Origin: Selenomonas sp. oral taxon 920
GTDB lineage: Bacteria; Bacillota; Negativicutes; Selenomonadales; Selenomonadaceae
Assembly (NCBI RefSeq): GCF_001717585.1
Contig: NZ_CP017042.1
Location: forward strand, 1,573,001 to 1,637,000
Reading direction: 5' to 3'
Length of the DNA stretch: 64,000 nucleotides
Part shown: piece by piece, positions 9,313 through 17,330 of the stretch
Position numbering within the stretch: the stretch's first letter is position 1
Layout: every line of letters starts with the position of its first letter
The notes under the pieces: generated by a model
Databases searched by the model: none
Seen by the model: only the letters and a program-made list of their open reading frames with translations
Told to the model about the DNA's origin: nothing
Position numbers and translations under genes: made by a program

Positions 9313-9352
9313 AATGCATTCCTCCGCCATTCATTTTGATGTTCTTGAATCC

Positions 9353-9380
9353 ATTATAACAGATAAGGTCAAAAAGTCAA
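9353..9380 (-). promoter_or_regulatory. clpB promoter
   Basis: On the minus strand: -35 TTGACT at 9380-9375, a 16-base spacer, -10 TATAAT at 9358-9353. The -35 hexamer lies inside the promoter-proximal arm of the inverted repeat at 9365-9405. Confidence 0.8.
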
Positions 9381-9405
9381 ATGTTTTCTTTGATTTTTTG
9401 ACCTT
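9365..9405. promoter_or_regulatory. Large dyad overlapping clpB promoter, candidate heat-shock operator
   Basis: Two 17-base arms, left AAGGTCAAAAAGTCAAA and right the complement of AAGGTCAAAAAATCAAA, match at 16 of 17 positions across a 7-base spacer. Each arm carries two GTCAAA-like units, reminiscent of CtsR half-sites. CtsR boxes, however, space two direct heptads by 3 bases; here the direct spacing is 1 and the arms are inverted. A repressor bound here would cover the -35. CtsR or another regulator is inference. Confidence 0.55.
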
Positions 9406-9417
9406 TATTTTTTAGAA

Positions 9418-9446
9418 GAGGCTCTGCCTTCGTTGAACAGAGCCTC
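9418..9446 (-). terminator. Hairpin after glutamine synthetase gene
   Basis: GAGGCTCTG/CAGAGCCTC, a 9-bp stem with an 11-base loop just after the stop at 9453. The following minus-strand bases are TTCT then A-rich, so the U tract is weak. Confidence 0.6.
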
Positions 9447-9452
9447 ATACAT

Positions 9453-11342
9453 TCAGATCATATTCTTTTTATAGCACTCATAGAGCCCTTTGAGCTCCTC
9501 CATCTTCGCGTACATCTCAAGCTGCAGCGCGGATGCCGTCGGATAGTCCCCCTCATTGAGTGCCTTGATGAGCAGCGTAAAGAGAGCCTTGTCGTCGATT
9601 GTGTCCTTTGCGAGGTAGATGCGCAAGTCGTGGATCTTGTTCCACATATAGGCGTCCTGATCCGTCACAAAGTCACTCTTGATCTCCGTCATGCGGCGGA
9701 CGATGTTGCGGTTCTCCGGAATGATGCGGCTGATGAGCTCGATCTTCCAGCGCAGGAGTGCTCCCGTGCGGAACGAATCGATGATCTGCGGTCGGAGCGT
9801 ATTCGCCTGTGTGAGCACTGCCACCTTCTCTGGGTAGAGATCGAAGCCGAGCATATTCTCCCAGACCGTCGCGGGCGGCTTTCCGAAACGCGCGTCGCGC
9901 TCATCCGCCGTATAGTGTTCGAATACGTCCTCCTCGCTCCGATAGGCGCGGTCGGTTTCGAGGTAGAGCCCCTTCTCCCCCGGCTGCTTCGACAGCTCCG
10001 CGAGCAGTTCCGTCGTACTGCGTCCCGCCGTATGCTTGATGCCGTCGAAAATCGCAAGATAGGAGGCAGCTATGACAAGGTAGGTGTTCGAGTAGGGATT
10101 GGTCGCGCGCAGCTCGAAGCGCGTCGCGAGCGGATTTTTGAGGTCACGGATAAGGCTCACAAGCACCGTGCGGTTGCGCGACGGGATCGCGGGCGACGCG
10201 CCGAACGAGGTAACGACGCAGACCGGAGCCTCAAAGCCCGGCTTCAGACGGTTGAACGCGTCGTTTGTCGCCGAGACAAACGGGTTGATCGCCTCGTAGT
10301 TTTTGAGCAGGCCCATGAGTGCGCCGTAGCCGACTGCATTCATATAGTCCGCATTCTGATCGTCGGCGGCAAAGAGGCTGTGACGCTTGCCGTCCTTCGT
10401 GATCGCGGCAAGACTCAGATGCGTATGCTCGCCGTTGCCCGCGAGCCCGATCAGCGGCTTCGCCTTGAAGTTGACTTCGAGGCCGTAGAGACGGAATATC
10501 TCACGGACAAACGTGCGCACGAACAGCTCATTGTCCGCCGCCTGCACGGCACTGTCATACTGCCAGTCAATCTCGATCTGCTCGCAGACATGCGTCATGC
10601 GGCCGCTCTCATCGATCTGCGCCTTGAGCCCGCCGACCTCCTTGTGTCCCATCTCCATGTGGAAGCCGTATTTGTCAAGTTGGATGAGGCAGTCCTCAAG
10701 TGCCGTGCGAACCGCGCCGTGCGTGCGCTCCCAATACTGCTCGTTCATCACCTGCGAGGCGGACATCTCCTCAATGGATGCGTTGTCGTCGAGCGGTGTC
10801 TTGACCCAGAACTCGAGCTCCGTCGCCGACGTGAACGCGATATCCACGATGTCCGCACCATTCAGAGAGGGCGCACCCGAGATCTTCGGATTGGCGTGGA
10901 AGAAGTCGAGAAGTTCCTTTTTCACATAGGCGAGCGTATCCACGAGCACGGCACGCGAGTCGACACGCTTCTCCTCGTGTATGATGAACGAGGGAATGCG
11001 CAGCGTCCCAATCGGCAGCCCCGTCTCTTCATCCGCCCCCTCGGGATCGTAGTCCACGAACCAGTTGACTGCGGGATCAATCGGAAGATCCACCTTCGCA
11101 TTGTTGATCGTCGCGATCTTCGGCAGAACGACAGAGGAGCCGTCCGTCTGGACAGCGGTCCCGTTGTAGAATTTCTCAATGTCTTCAATGAAGATCCGTA
11201 CGGGAATCTTTTCATCGGTATCGTTGCCCGCCATGTCGATGCCGACGAGCGATACGAAGCGCACTTCGGGATGCGCCTTGAGCTGACGAATCACCTCTTC
11301 ACGCGGCGTATTGGCAGGAATTTTATAGAGAAGCTCGTTCAT
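9453..11342 (-). CDS. Glutamine synthetase, long form
   Basis: Glutamine synthetase catalytic family, 629 residues, much longer than GSI (about 440-470). Recognisable GS elements are SATELEFW (metal ligands), NGEHTHLSLA (the His-loop equivalent), PAIPSRNRTVLVSLIRD (ATP/glutamate site region) and FELRATNPYSNTYLVIAA. About 200 extra C-terminal residues (from TELLAEL to the end) are helical and rich in Arg/Glu. ATG at 11342 is preceded by AAAGGTGGT; the 41 upstream in-frame codons have no site. It likely makes glutamine from glutamate and ammonia, but the exact GS class is not assigned. Monocistronic. Confidence 0.85.
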   Translation of the reverse strand: MNELLYKIPANTPREEVIRQLKAHPEVRFVSLVGIDMAGNDTDEKIPVRIFIEDIEKFYNGTAVQTDGSSVVLPKIATINNAKVDLPIDPAVNWFVDYDPEGADEETGLPIGTLRIPSFIIHEEKRVDSRAVLVDTLAYVKKELLDFFHANPKISGAPSLNGADIVDIAFTSATELEFWVKTPLDDNASIEEMSASQVMNEQYWERTHGAVRTALEDCLIQLDKYGFHMEMGHKEVGGLKAQIDESGRMTHVCEQIEIDWQYDSAVQAADNELFVRTFVREIFRLYGLEVNFKAKPLIGLAGNGEHTHLSLAAITKDGKRHSLFAADDQNADYMNAVGYGALMGLLKNYEAINPFVSATNDAFNRLKPGFEAPVCVVTSFGASPAIPSRNRTVLVSLIRDLKNPLATRFELRATNPYSNTYLVIAASYLAIFDGIKHTAGRSTTELLAELSKQPGEKGLYLETDRAYRSEEDVFEHYTADERDARFGKPPATVWENMLGFDLYPEKVAVLTQANTLRPQIIDSFRTGALLRWKIELISRIIPENRNIVRRMTEIKSDFVTDQDAYMWNKIHDLRIYLAKDTIDDKALFTLLIKALNEGDYPTASALQLEMYAKMEELKGLYECYKKNMI

Positions 11343-11719
11343 CTTTGCGTACCACCTTTTTCCAAAAGAACACCGAACAGATCCCTGTCCGCACGGCAAA
11401 ACCACACGCGCCCATCTTACCATTTTTCGGAGGTCGTTGTAAAGATATTGAGAAGAAGTATTCATTTCCTTAATTTTGTACGCATTGACGGCGATTCCCT
11501 ATACACATAGAATATAGGAAGCACTGATAAATTCAGCACCATCATCTTGACGCATCTTTTTTGCCCGCACTTCGTCGGCAAATCCTCCACATAGCTTTGG
11601 CTATGCGTCCGGTTTGCCTCCTTGTTCGGACGAAAAAATCTACGCCAATCTGACGGACTTCATTTTATCAGCGATTCCTATAGAAAGACATACATAATAA
11701 AGAGAGAGAAGAAGATGCC
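11343..11719. other. Intergenic region between two divergent genes, contains a MITE
   Basis: A 377-base gap. The left part upstream of the glutamine synthetase has a weak minus-strand promoter candidate (TTTACA, 18 bases, TAAGAT). The centre and right are filled by the 170-base inverted-repeat element at 11513-11682. No coding sequence is supported. Confidence 0.6.
11513..11682. repeat. MITE-like element, copy A
   Basis: 170-base element with near-perfect 19-base terminal inverted repeats: TATAGGAAGCACTGATAAA on the left, and TATAGGAATCGCTGATAAA as the complement of the right end. The centre carries a conserved hairpin, CATAGC-TTTG-GCTATG, inside AAATCCTCCA...GGTTTG. No open frame of useful length is present. 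A second copy is at 30713-30873 and a solo left end at 12309-12342. The end TATA may include a TA target duplication. Confidence 0.8.
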
Positions 11720-12307
11720 GTGAAAAGCAAGCTGAATGTAGATTGGACATGGATTCGCTCACACCTGCCGAAAGAATTTGCAGATCGGGACATAGACAGT
11801 TTTGGCGGCTATTACTTAGACGGCAGGAACGTCATGTCGGAGGGTGAGCGCGGCGAGCCGGACACACTGGAGTACGCGGCACGCGACGAGGAGGATCTTC
11901 GACTGTGGCAGTTTGATCACGTTTGTGAGCTGCTCGGCTATGCGTTGGAACTGGAACACCGTACAGAAAATGCAAAAAAATGGCGCTATGTAAGAGTACG
12001 CGCCGAAAACGGAAAATGGCTCTATGCAGAGCGAAGGTCGTATGTCTATAACGCCATTGAGGATACGCGGCTCGCCGCATTTGAACTGTATCTTCGTCTG
12101 ATCCGACCTGTCTTTTCACCGGAGCACTTTGAGGAGCGCGTACAGGCACACGTTAGACTGATGAATCGCTGGTACCGTACGCCGCATTGGGACTTTGACC
12201 GAAATGCACTCTGCTTTGTCGAGGTCAGCGATGCAAAGGAATATGCCGGCGATGCAGATAACTCGGAAGAGCCGCGGGCAGGGTCAGTTATACAAATGCT
12301 GGGTTAA
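11720..12307 (+). CDS. Conserved hypothetical protein, 195 aa
   Basis: I do not recognise this protein. It is soluble, with no signal or membrane segment, is acidic, and is unusually rich in Trp and Tyr (WTWIRSHLP, KWRYVRVRAENGKWLYAE, RWYRTPHWDF). The layout suggests an alpha+beta fold of the size seen in immunity-type proteins, but that is only an impression. The start is GTG at 11720 after a purine-rich GAGAGAAGAAG. It is the first plus-strand gene after the MITE and is followed, after a MITE-like solo end, by a DUF4153 membrane protein. Lower GC and AT-rich flanks suggest an accessory gene. Confidence 0.7.
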   Translation: MKSKLNVDWTWIRSHLPKEFADRDIDSFGGYYLDGRNVMSEGERGEPDTLEYAARDEEDLRLWQFDHVCELLGYALELEHRTENAKKWRYVRVRAENGKWLYAERRSYVYNAIEDTRLAAFELYLRLIRPVFSPEHFEERVQAHVRLMNRWYRTPHWDFDRNALCFVEVSDAKEYAGDADNSEEPRAGSVIQMLG

Positions 12308-12308
12308 A

Positions 12309-12342
12309 GGAGCACTGATAAATTCAGTAATTCCTTGACGCA
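12309..12342 (+). repeat. Solo left end of the MITE family
   Basis: GGAGCACTGATAAATTCAG followed shortly by TTGACGCA matches the left end of copy A (GGAAGCACTGATAAATTCAG, then TTGACGCATC) with about 7 bases missing between. No right end is found before the next gene, so this is a truncated copy lying only a few bases from the stop of the 195-aa gene. Confidence 0.6.
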
Positions 12343-12375
12343 AACGAATACCAATGCACAGAGAGGATGATGGCT

Positions 12376-13992
12376 ATGAATATCACCATACGCATATTGC
12401 AGCTGAAGGGGCGGGCGCATGAACTCATCCGCCGTTTCCCCGTCGCCGTCTTTTGGCAGGCAGTCCTTTTCCTCGTCGGTGCAGGCATTATCCTGCTGCG
12501 TCCCGATTTGTATGCGGAGGGTTGGCACAGCGACTATTTCGAGCATCTCGTACGCCTCGCCCCCGCCGTCTTCGGCGCATGGATGACGGCGGTCATGTTC
12601 CGCCTCTTCACGGATGTATTTCCCGTGAAAAAATCCTTGCTGCTGCATGCGGCATCGTCTGCCGTTCTGTTCCTCCTCCTTGCCTATGCGTGGTATGGCG
12701 TGGAAAATCCGAGCCGCCATCTGATCGTTGGGACACAGGGCATCTATCTCGCACTCGCCTTCCTCGCACTCTTCCTTCTCGAACGAGCAAACAAAGCCCC
12801 AGGACTTCCCTCCCTCCTCTTTGCCGCTGCCTTTTCCATCGCGACGAGCATCCTGCTCTTTCTCGGACTCATCCTCTGTGTCGCCGCATTCTGGGCACTG
12901 ATCGTCACCGATGCGGACGGATGGCTGCCCGAGACAACCTATCTCTTCTCCGGTCTGATTGCATACGGCGGCTGGGGACTTGCCGCATTCCTCGCCGCAC
13001 TGCCAAGTACGGGCGCACGCTATCAGTTCCCCGCCGCCACGCAGAAGCTGCTCCTCTATCTCTTCTTCCCCGTCTATCTCCTCCTGCTCCTCGTCCTCTA
13101 CCTCTACGTCGGCAAGATTATCGGCGCGGGCGAAATGCCCGTCGGCACGATGAATTGGTACGCTTCGTTCGCGCTCCTCGGTTTCGCCTTTTTCTTCGGC
13201 ACGCTTGCCGCGCAGGAGCGTCTTCCCCTCTTTTCCCGCTTTCTGAAATGGGGGCTTCTCCTCTTCCTCCCCATCCTAGCCATCCAGATCTACGGCGTAT
13301 GGCTCCGCTATGAGGCATACGGGCTGACAACGCTGCGCTACACCTCCATGATCTGTACGTTCTGCGGCATCTATGCGCTTGCCGTCGCCTTCCTTCGACG
13401 AAAGCCCCAGCAAGTATACCTCTGCGCCGCCATCCTCGCGCTCATCTTCAGTCTCACCCCGCTCAACGTCGTCGACGTACCGCTCCGCAGTCAGGAGGCA
13501 CGGCTCACGCAGATCCTTACGGAGAACAATCTCCTGCAGGACGGTCAGGTGATAAAGAGAGATGATCTCCCGCGCAAGACCATTGCAGAGATTGCCGACA
13601 TTGCGCGCTACATTGGTGAGGATGCCTCTCCGCTTGCCGCACAGGTGCTCGCCGCCAATTTCAATACGCACAATGAGACATTTTCTTTCTATGCGAAGAG
13701 CTCTCAGGAACACTCTGTTGCAGGCTACCAAAGGCTCATACCTTTTGATACACACAATATCAACAACGATGGATTCTTGACTCTCCAACGAGAAGACGGA
13801 ACCGAGGTGCGCATTGATCTGAGTCCCTATGGCACTGCCTTAGTCGAATATGGGAAGGAACACAAAACCCTACCGATTATGGATTATGAAACGGATGTTT
13901 ATTTCATTTGCTTTGAGAGTGCCGTCATTGAATGGGGCCGAACCGGCAGCATTCATTGGGTACATGCGTCCGGCTTTGTTCTGATCCGCTGA
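12376..13992 (+). CDS. DUF4153 domain-containing membrane protein
   Basis: Polytopic inner-membrane protein of about 538 residues. There are roughly 11-12 hydrophobic helices between residues 20 and 365, for example FWQAVLFLVGAGIILL, GIYLALAFLALFLL and LLLYLFFPVYLLLLLVLYLY, followed by a soluble C-terminal region of about 170 residues with no clear motif. The pattern KLLLYLFFPVYLLLLLVLYLY and the following short periplasmic loop fit DUF4153. Function is unknown. Three ATGs (12367, 12370, 12376) are in frame; GAGAGG at 12361-12366 is best spaced for 12376. A bidirectional terminator follows. Confidence 0.8.
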   Translation: MNITIRILQLKGRAHELIRRFPVAVFWQAVLFLVGAGIILLRPDLYAEGWHSDYFEHLVRLAPAVFGAWMTAVMFRLFTDVFPVKKSLLLHAASSAVLFLLLAYAWYGVENPSRHLIVGTQGIYLALAFLALFLLERANKAPGLPSLLFAAAFSIATSILLFLGLILCVAAFWALIVTDADGWLPETTYLFSGLIAYGGWGLAAFLAALPSTGARYQFPAATQKLLLYLFFPVYLLLLLVLYLYVGKIIGAGEMPVGTMNWYASFALLGFAFFFGTLAAQERLPLFSRFLKWGLLLFLPILAIQIYGVWLRYEAYGLTTLRYTSMICTFCGIYALAVAFLRRKPQQVYLCAAILALIFSLTPLNVVDVPLRSQEARLTQILTENNLLQDGQVIKRDDLPRKTIAEIADIARYIGEDASPLAAQVLAANFNTHNETFSFYAKSSQEHSVAGYQRLIPFDTHNINNDGFLTLQREDGTEVRIDLSPYGTALVEYGKEHKTLPIMDYETDVYFICFESAVIEWGRTGSIHWVHASGFVLIR

Positions 13993-14004
13993 GAATGTAT
14001 GCTA

Positions 14005-14035
14005 AAGAGCGACTGCACTCACTGCGGTCGCTCTT
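14005..14035. terminator. Bidirectional terminator between convergent genes
   Basis: AAGAGCGAC/GTCGCTCTT stem with T-rich flanks on both strands, placed between the DUF4153 gene (plus) and the ABC permease gene (minus). Confidence 0.8.
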
Positions 14036-14042
14036 TTCGTAT

Positions 14043-14789
14043 TTATTGCCGATTCCACGCGCACAGCCGCCGCTCTGTCCAGTCGAGCAGGATGAAGAGC
14101 AGCAGGCCCATCATGCTGAGGACGACGATCCCGGCGTACATATCGAGGTAGTTCACGCGCAGCCATGCATCCATGATGTAGTAGCCGATGCCATACTGGG
14201 TGCCGAATGTCTCCGTAAAGAAGAGTACGGAGATCGCCGTCGCCATCGCCACGCGCACCGCCGTGATAAACTTCGGCAGCGAGGCGGGCACGATGATATG
14301 GCGCACGATCTGCGGGAATGCGGCACCGAGCACACGCAGCGGCGCGTAAGTCTCAGACGGAATCGCCGCCACGGCATCACGCACGGCGACGACAACTTGA
14401 AAGACAATGATGAGAAATACGAGCAGCAGCTTGCTCGCCTCCCCAACACCAAAGAGCAGCATAGCAACAGGCAGGAGCGCGATCTTTGGCACGGGATAGG
14501 TCAGGTAGAGGGTGGGTGCAAGCAGACGGTTCACGCGTGGGAAATACCCCATCACAATGCCGACGGGATACCCTACGGCAACGGCAGCAAGCAGCCCGAG
14601 CACGATACGCAGAAGGCTGTAGCCCGCGTGAACGGCAATCGTGTCAGGGAATTTCTGCACCAGACGCAAGAGCACCAGCTCAGGCGAAGGGATCACAGGC
14701 ATCTGAAGGAGCTGCGCAACAGCCCACCAGAATGCAAGACACAAGAAAATACCGCATGCAAACATTCGCAGCGAAATCTTTGCCATCAC
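14043..14789 (-). CDS. ABC transporter permease, SsuC/TauC/ThiX-like
   Basis: Inner-membrane permease of the nitrate/sulfonate/taurine family, 248 residues with about six membrane helices. The cytoplasmic EAA loop is visible as YAPLRVLGAAFPQIVRHIIVP. Starts MMAKISLRMFACG and overlaps the ATPase gene by four bases. It pairs with the ATPase upstream; no periplasmic binding protein is encoded next to it. Candidate substrates are aliphatic sulfonates, taurine or a thiamine precursor; the sequence does not decide. Confidence 0.85.
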   Translation of the reverse strand: MMAKISLRMFACGIFLCLAFWWAVAQLLQMPVIPSPELVLLRLVQKFPDTIAVHAGYSLLRIVLGLLAAVAVGYPVGIVMGYFPRVNRLLAPTLYLTYPVPKIALLPVAMLLFGVGEASKLLLVFLIIVFQVVVAVRDAVAAIPSETYAPLRVLGAAFPQIVRHIIVPASLPKFITAVRVAMATAISVLFFTETFGTQYGIGYYIMDAWLRVNYLDMYAGIVVLSMMGLLLFILLDWTERRLCAWNRQ

Positions 14790-15535
14790 ACGCCTCCTCG
14801 CGCGATCTTTGCGCGCAGTTCCTGCCCCATCGCAAAGAACTCCGGCGAGGAGCGATGTGCAAGGTCGCCCGCAAAGGGGTTGTCAATGATCTCTGTGACG
14901 CGTCCCGGTGCGCCCGTCATGACGGCAATCCGCCCTGCAAGCGTCAGTGCCTCCTCCACATAATGTGTCACAAGCACGGTCGTGACAGCGTGTTTTTTCC
15001 AGAGCGAGAGAAAGACCTCCTGCATGGATTCACGCGTAATCGCATCGAGTGCGGAGAACGGCTCATCCATCAGCAGGAGATCGGGTGCGAGCAGAAAGAC
15101 ACGCGCAAGCCCCACGCGCTGCTGCTGTCCGCCCGAGAGCTCACGCGGATAGCGCGTGAGCAGCTCGGACAGCCCAAGATCCAAGACGATCTCATCGAAT
15201 GTGTTCATTTGCTGTGCATTCCATTCTCCCTTGATCTGCACGCCGAGCAGGATGTTTTCGCGGACGGTCTTCCACGCAAGCAGACCGTAGTTCTGCGGCA
15301 GAAAACCGATGCGCAGCGTACGCGGATCGATGAGCGCGCCCTCGCTCGTCACCGTACCCGCCGTCGGACGGATCAGCCCCGCCCCGACGCGCAGCAGCGT
15401 CGACTTGCCGCAGCCCGACGCACCGATGAGTGCAAGCACCGTCCCACGCTCGACGCAGAGCGACGTGTCCGCAACTGCATGCACAGCATCCGTCCCCGTT
15501 CCATAGTCCACGGACACCCCGGAAAAACACAGCAC
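14786..15535 (-). CDS. ABC transporter ATP-binding protein, SsuB/TauB-like
   Basis: Cytoplasmic ATPase, 249 residues. Walker A GASGCGKSTLLRVGAGL, Q loop FLPQNYGLLAWKTV, signature LSGGQQQRVGLARVF, Walker B LLLMDEPFSALDA and a switch His (VTHYVEEAL) are all present. It forms an import complex with the permease gene that follows by overlap. The promoter lies at 15571-15599. The apparent start TGG...AGTG region carries a GATGGGGTGATG-like sequence; the start codon choice is less certain than the rest. Confidence 0.88.
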   Translation of the reverse strand: MLCFSGVSVDYGTGTDAVHAVADTSLCVERGTVLALIGASGCGKSTLLRVGAGLIRPTAGTVTSEGALIDPRTLRIGFLPQNYGLLAWKTVRENILLGVQIKGEWNAQQMNTFDEIVLDLGLSELLTRYPRELSGGQQQRVGLARVFLLAPDLLLMDEPFSALDAITRESMQEVFLSLWKKHAVTTVLVTHYVEEALTLAGRIAVMTGAPGRVTEIIDNPFAGDLAHRSSPEFFAMGQELRAKIARGGV

Positions 15536-15570
15536 TCCATCACCCCATCACAAAATCTTTTCTTAGGGAT

Positions 15571-15599
15571 AGTCTAACACAAAATGTCCATTTCGACAA
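15571..15599 (-). promoter_or_regulatory. Promoter of the ABC ATPase-permease operon
   Basis: On the minus strand: -35 TTGTCG at 15599-15594, a 17-base spacer, -10 TAGACT at 15576-15571, about 35 bases before the ATPase start. Confidence 0.6.
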
Positions 15600-15715
15600 A
15601 AAAGAGCACCATCTACACAAAAGCGCAGCGCTTTGAAGTCAATCAACATCATATCGACAAACAGAAAACGATTCGCCGAGGATGCCGAAATCGTCACAAT
15701 CAGAGAGAAAAGGTT

Positions 15716-15796
15716 TTAGGCAAAGCCGATCGCCGTCGCATCACCGCGCTGCGCCCCGCCCTCACCAAACATGCCCGCCTTGATCATCCATCTCAT
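15716..15796 (-). CDS. Possible 26-aa small protein
   Basis: ATG at 15796 follows GGTGAGGTG at suitable spacing. The frame encodes 26 residues starting MRWMIKAGMFGEGG and ending AIGFA before TAA. Its GC-rich third positions look like local coding DNA. There is no match I recognise. It could be a leader peptide, a small protein or a gene remnant; chance is not excluded. Confidence 0.25.
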   Translation of the reverse strand: MRWMIKAGMFGEGGAQRGDATAIGFA

Positions 15797-15980
15797 GCCA
15801 ACACCTCACCAGAAAAGGAAAAACGCGCAAACCACCGCCCCACCAAAGATATTCTCATGCAGCTGGTCCAGAAAGAATGCTCGTTTTATATGTGTACGCA
15901 CCACAATATGAGTTTCACTTGCCACAAATCTATGGTATACTTTTTTATATTTTAATCGGTAAACGCAGGAGGGGCTCATT

Positions 15981-17330
15981 GTGCGTATTGTAATTGCGGG
16001 AGCGGGACGGCTGGGCTACAGCATCGCAGCACTCCTTTCGGAGGAGGGGATGGATGTCGTGGTGGTGGACGGCGAAGAGAGCCAGCTCGAGGCAGCAAAG
16101 ACGACACTCGACGTGCTGACAATCGAGGCGAATATCGCAAGCCCGCTCACGATGAACGATCCCGACATCAAGAGCGCGGACATTCTCATCGCCGTCACAG
16201 ACAGCGACGAGGTGAATATCGTCGCCTGCGTGCTCGCAAAAAAACACGGCGTCACGCATACGATTGCACGCATCCGCGACATGAATATTACAGTGGAGGC
16301 GGGACAGTATCTCAAAGAAAATTTTGATATTGATCTCGTGCTCAACCCGGAGCTCATCACGGCAAACGAAATCTCCCGCATTCTCATGACCCCCGCCGCA
16401 CTTAACGTGGAGGACTTCGCACAGGGCAAGGTACGCCTCTTCGAGACGCGCATCCGTCGCCGCTCCGCAATCGCACGCACGCCGCTCAAAGAGCTGAAAC
16501 TGCCGCATGGCGTACTCGCGGGACTGATCTTCCGCGATCACCGCATGATTATTCCGCACGGTGATGACATGTTCCTCCCTGGAGACAATGCCTATTTCAT
16601 CGGTCTGCCCGACCGCATCGAAGAGTTCAGTCAGAGCCTCGTGCCGAGCGACACGCACAAATTGAAACGTGCCGCCATCATCGGCGCAGGACGAACGGGA
16701 CGTGGCCTCGCTCTCCTCCTCGAACGGCAGGGTGTACAGGTAAAGGTGATCGACCGAAATCGCGAGCGCTGCGAACTGCTTGCGGAAAAGCTGACCACTG
16801 GGCTTGCGATCTGCGGCGACGGAACGGACATCGACCTCCTGACGGAGGAGGGCGTTGCCGAGGCGGATGTCATCGTCTGCCTGACGGAGGACGATAAACT
16901 GAACCTGATGCTCGCACTCCTCGCACGCCATCTCTCGAACAACAAGATCAAGACAGTCGTACGCGTCGACCGCAATGAATACATCGACCTCATGGAGAAG
17001 GTCGGCGTCAACATCGCACTCTCGGCCCGTCTGCTCTCAGCAAGTGAGGTGCTTGCCTACGCGCGCGGCGGCGACGTAACGCGTGTGACCCTCTTGGAGG
17101 GTGCGCGCGCAGAGGCACTCGAGGTAATCGTCAGTGCCGGTGCTCCCGTTGTCGGCAAGAAGCTGATGAATGCGAATCTCCCGCGCGAATGCCTGGTCTG
17201 TGCCTATGTACGTGACGAGGAGGCTGCAATCCCGAATGGCATGACGGAGCTCCAGCCGAACGATCGTGTCATTCTCTTTGTCCTGAAGAGTTTCGCGAAG
17301 AAGGCACTTGCCTATTTTGGAGACGACTGA
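15981..17330 (+). CDS. trkA: Trk potassium uptake protein TrkA
   Basis: Peripheral, cytoplasmic NAD(H)-binding regulator of Trk-type K+ channels. Its 449 residues contain two tandem RCK modules: an N-terminal Rossmann fold MRIVIAGAGRLGYSIAALL, then TrkA-C, then a second Rossmann fold AAIIGAGRTGRGLALLLE near residue 228, and a second TrkA-C at the end. The start is GTG at 15981 after AGGAGGGG. It is the first gene of a three-gene operon; its TGA overlaps the ATG of the next gene as TGATG. Confidence 0.96.
   Translation: MRIVIAGAGRLGYSIAALLSEEGMDVVVVDGEESQLEAAKTTLDVLTIEANIASPLTMNDPDIKSADILIAVTDSDEVNIVACVLAKKHGVTHTIARIRDMNITVEAGQYLKENFDIDLVLNPELITANEISRILMTPAALNVEDFAQGKVRLFETRIRRRSAIARTPLKELKLPHGVLAGLIFRDHRMIIPHGDDMFLPGDNAYFIGLPDRIEEFSQSLVPSDTHKLKRAAIIGAGRTGRGLALLLERQGVQVKVIDRNRERCELLAEKLTTGLAICGDGTDIDLLTEEGVAEADVIVCLTEDDKLNLMLALLARHLSNNKIKTVVRVDRNEYIDLMEKVGVNIALSARLLSASEVLAYARGGDVTRVTLLEGARAEALEVIVSAGAPVVGKKLMNANLPRECLVCAYVRDEEAAIPNGMTELQPNDRVILFVLKSFAKKALAYFGDD

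Larger units (their letters stand above)
15536..15980. other. 445-base intergenic region
   Basis: Divergent region between the ABC operon (minus) and trkA (plus). It holds the ABC promoter, an odd palindrome AAAGCGC-T-GCGCTTT near 15620-15635, a possible 26-codon minus-strand frame with a ribosome site (15716-15796), and AT-rich DNA before trkA that includes a TATACT -10 candidate. No riboswitch consensus such as the TPP motif was seen. Confidence 0.5.

Noticed and set aside
9365-9405. Canonical CtsR box
   Set aside because: The heptads resemble CtsR sites but are spaced by 1 base, not 3, so a standard CtsR call is not supported.
9630-11510. 626-codon plus-strand open frame
   Set aside because: Shadow of the glutamine synthetase gene, with the same compositional bias and no ribosome site.
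15584-15955. 123-codon plus-strand frame before trkA
   Set aside because: No ribosome site, Lys/Arg/His-rich random-looking sequence, and it runs through the trkA promoter region.
15536-15980. TPP riboswitch for the SsuBC/ThiX-like operon
   Set aside because: No CUGAGA/ACCUGA core motif on the relevant strand.
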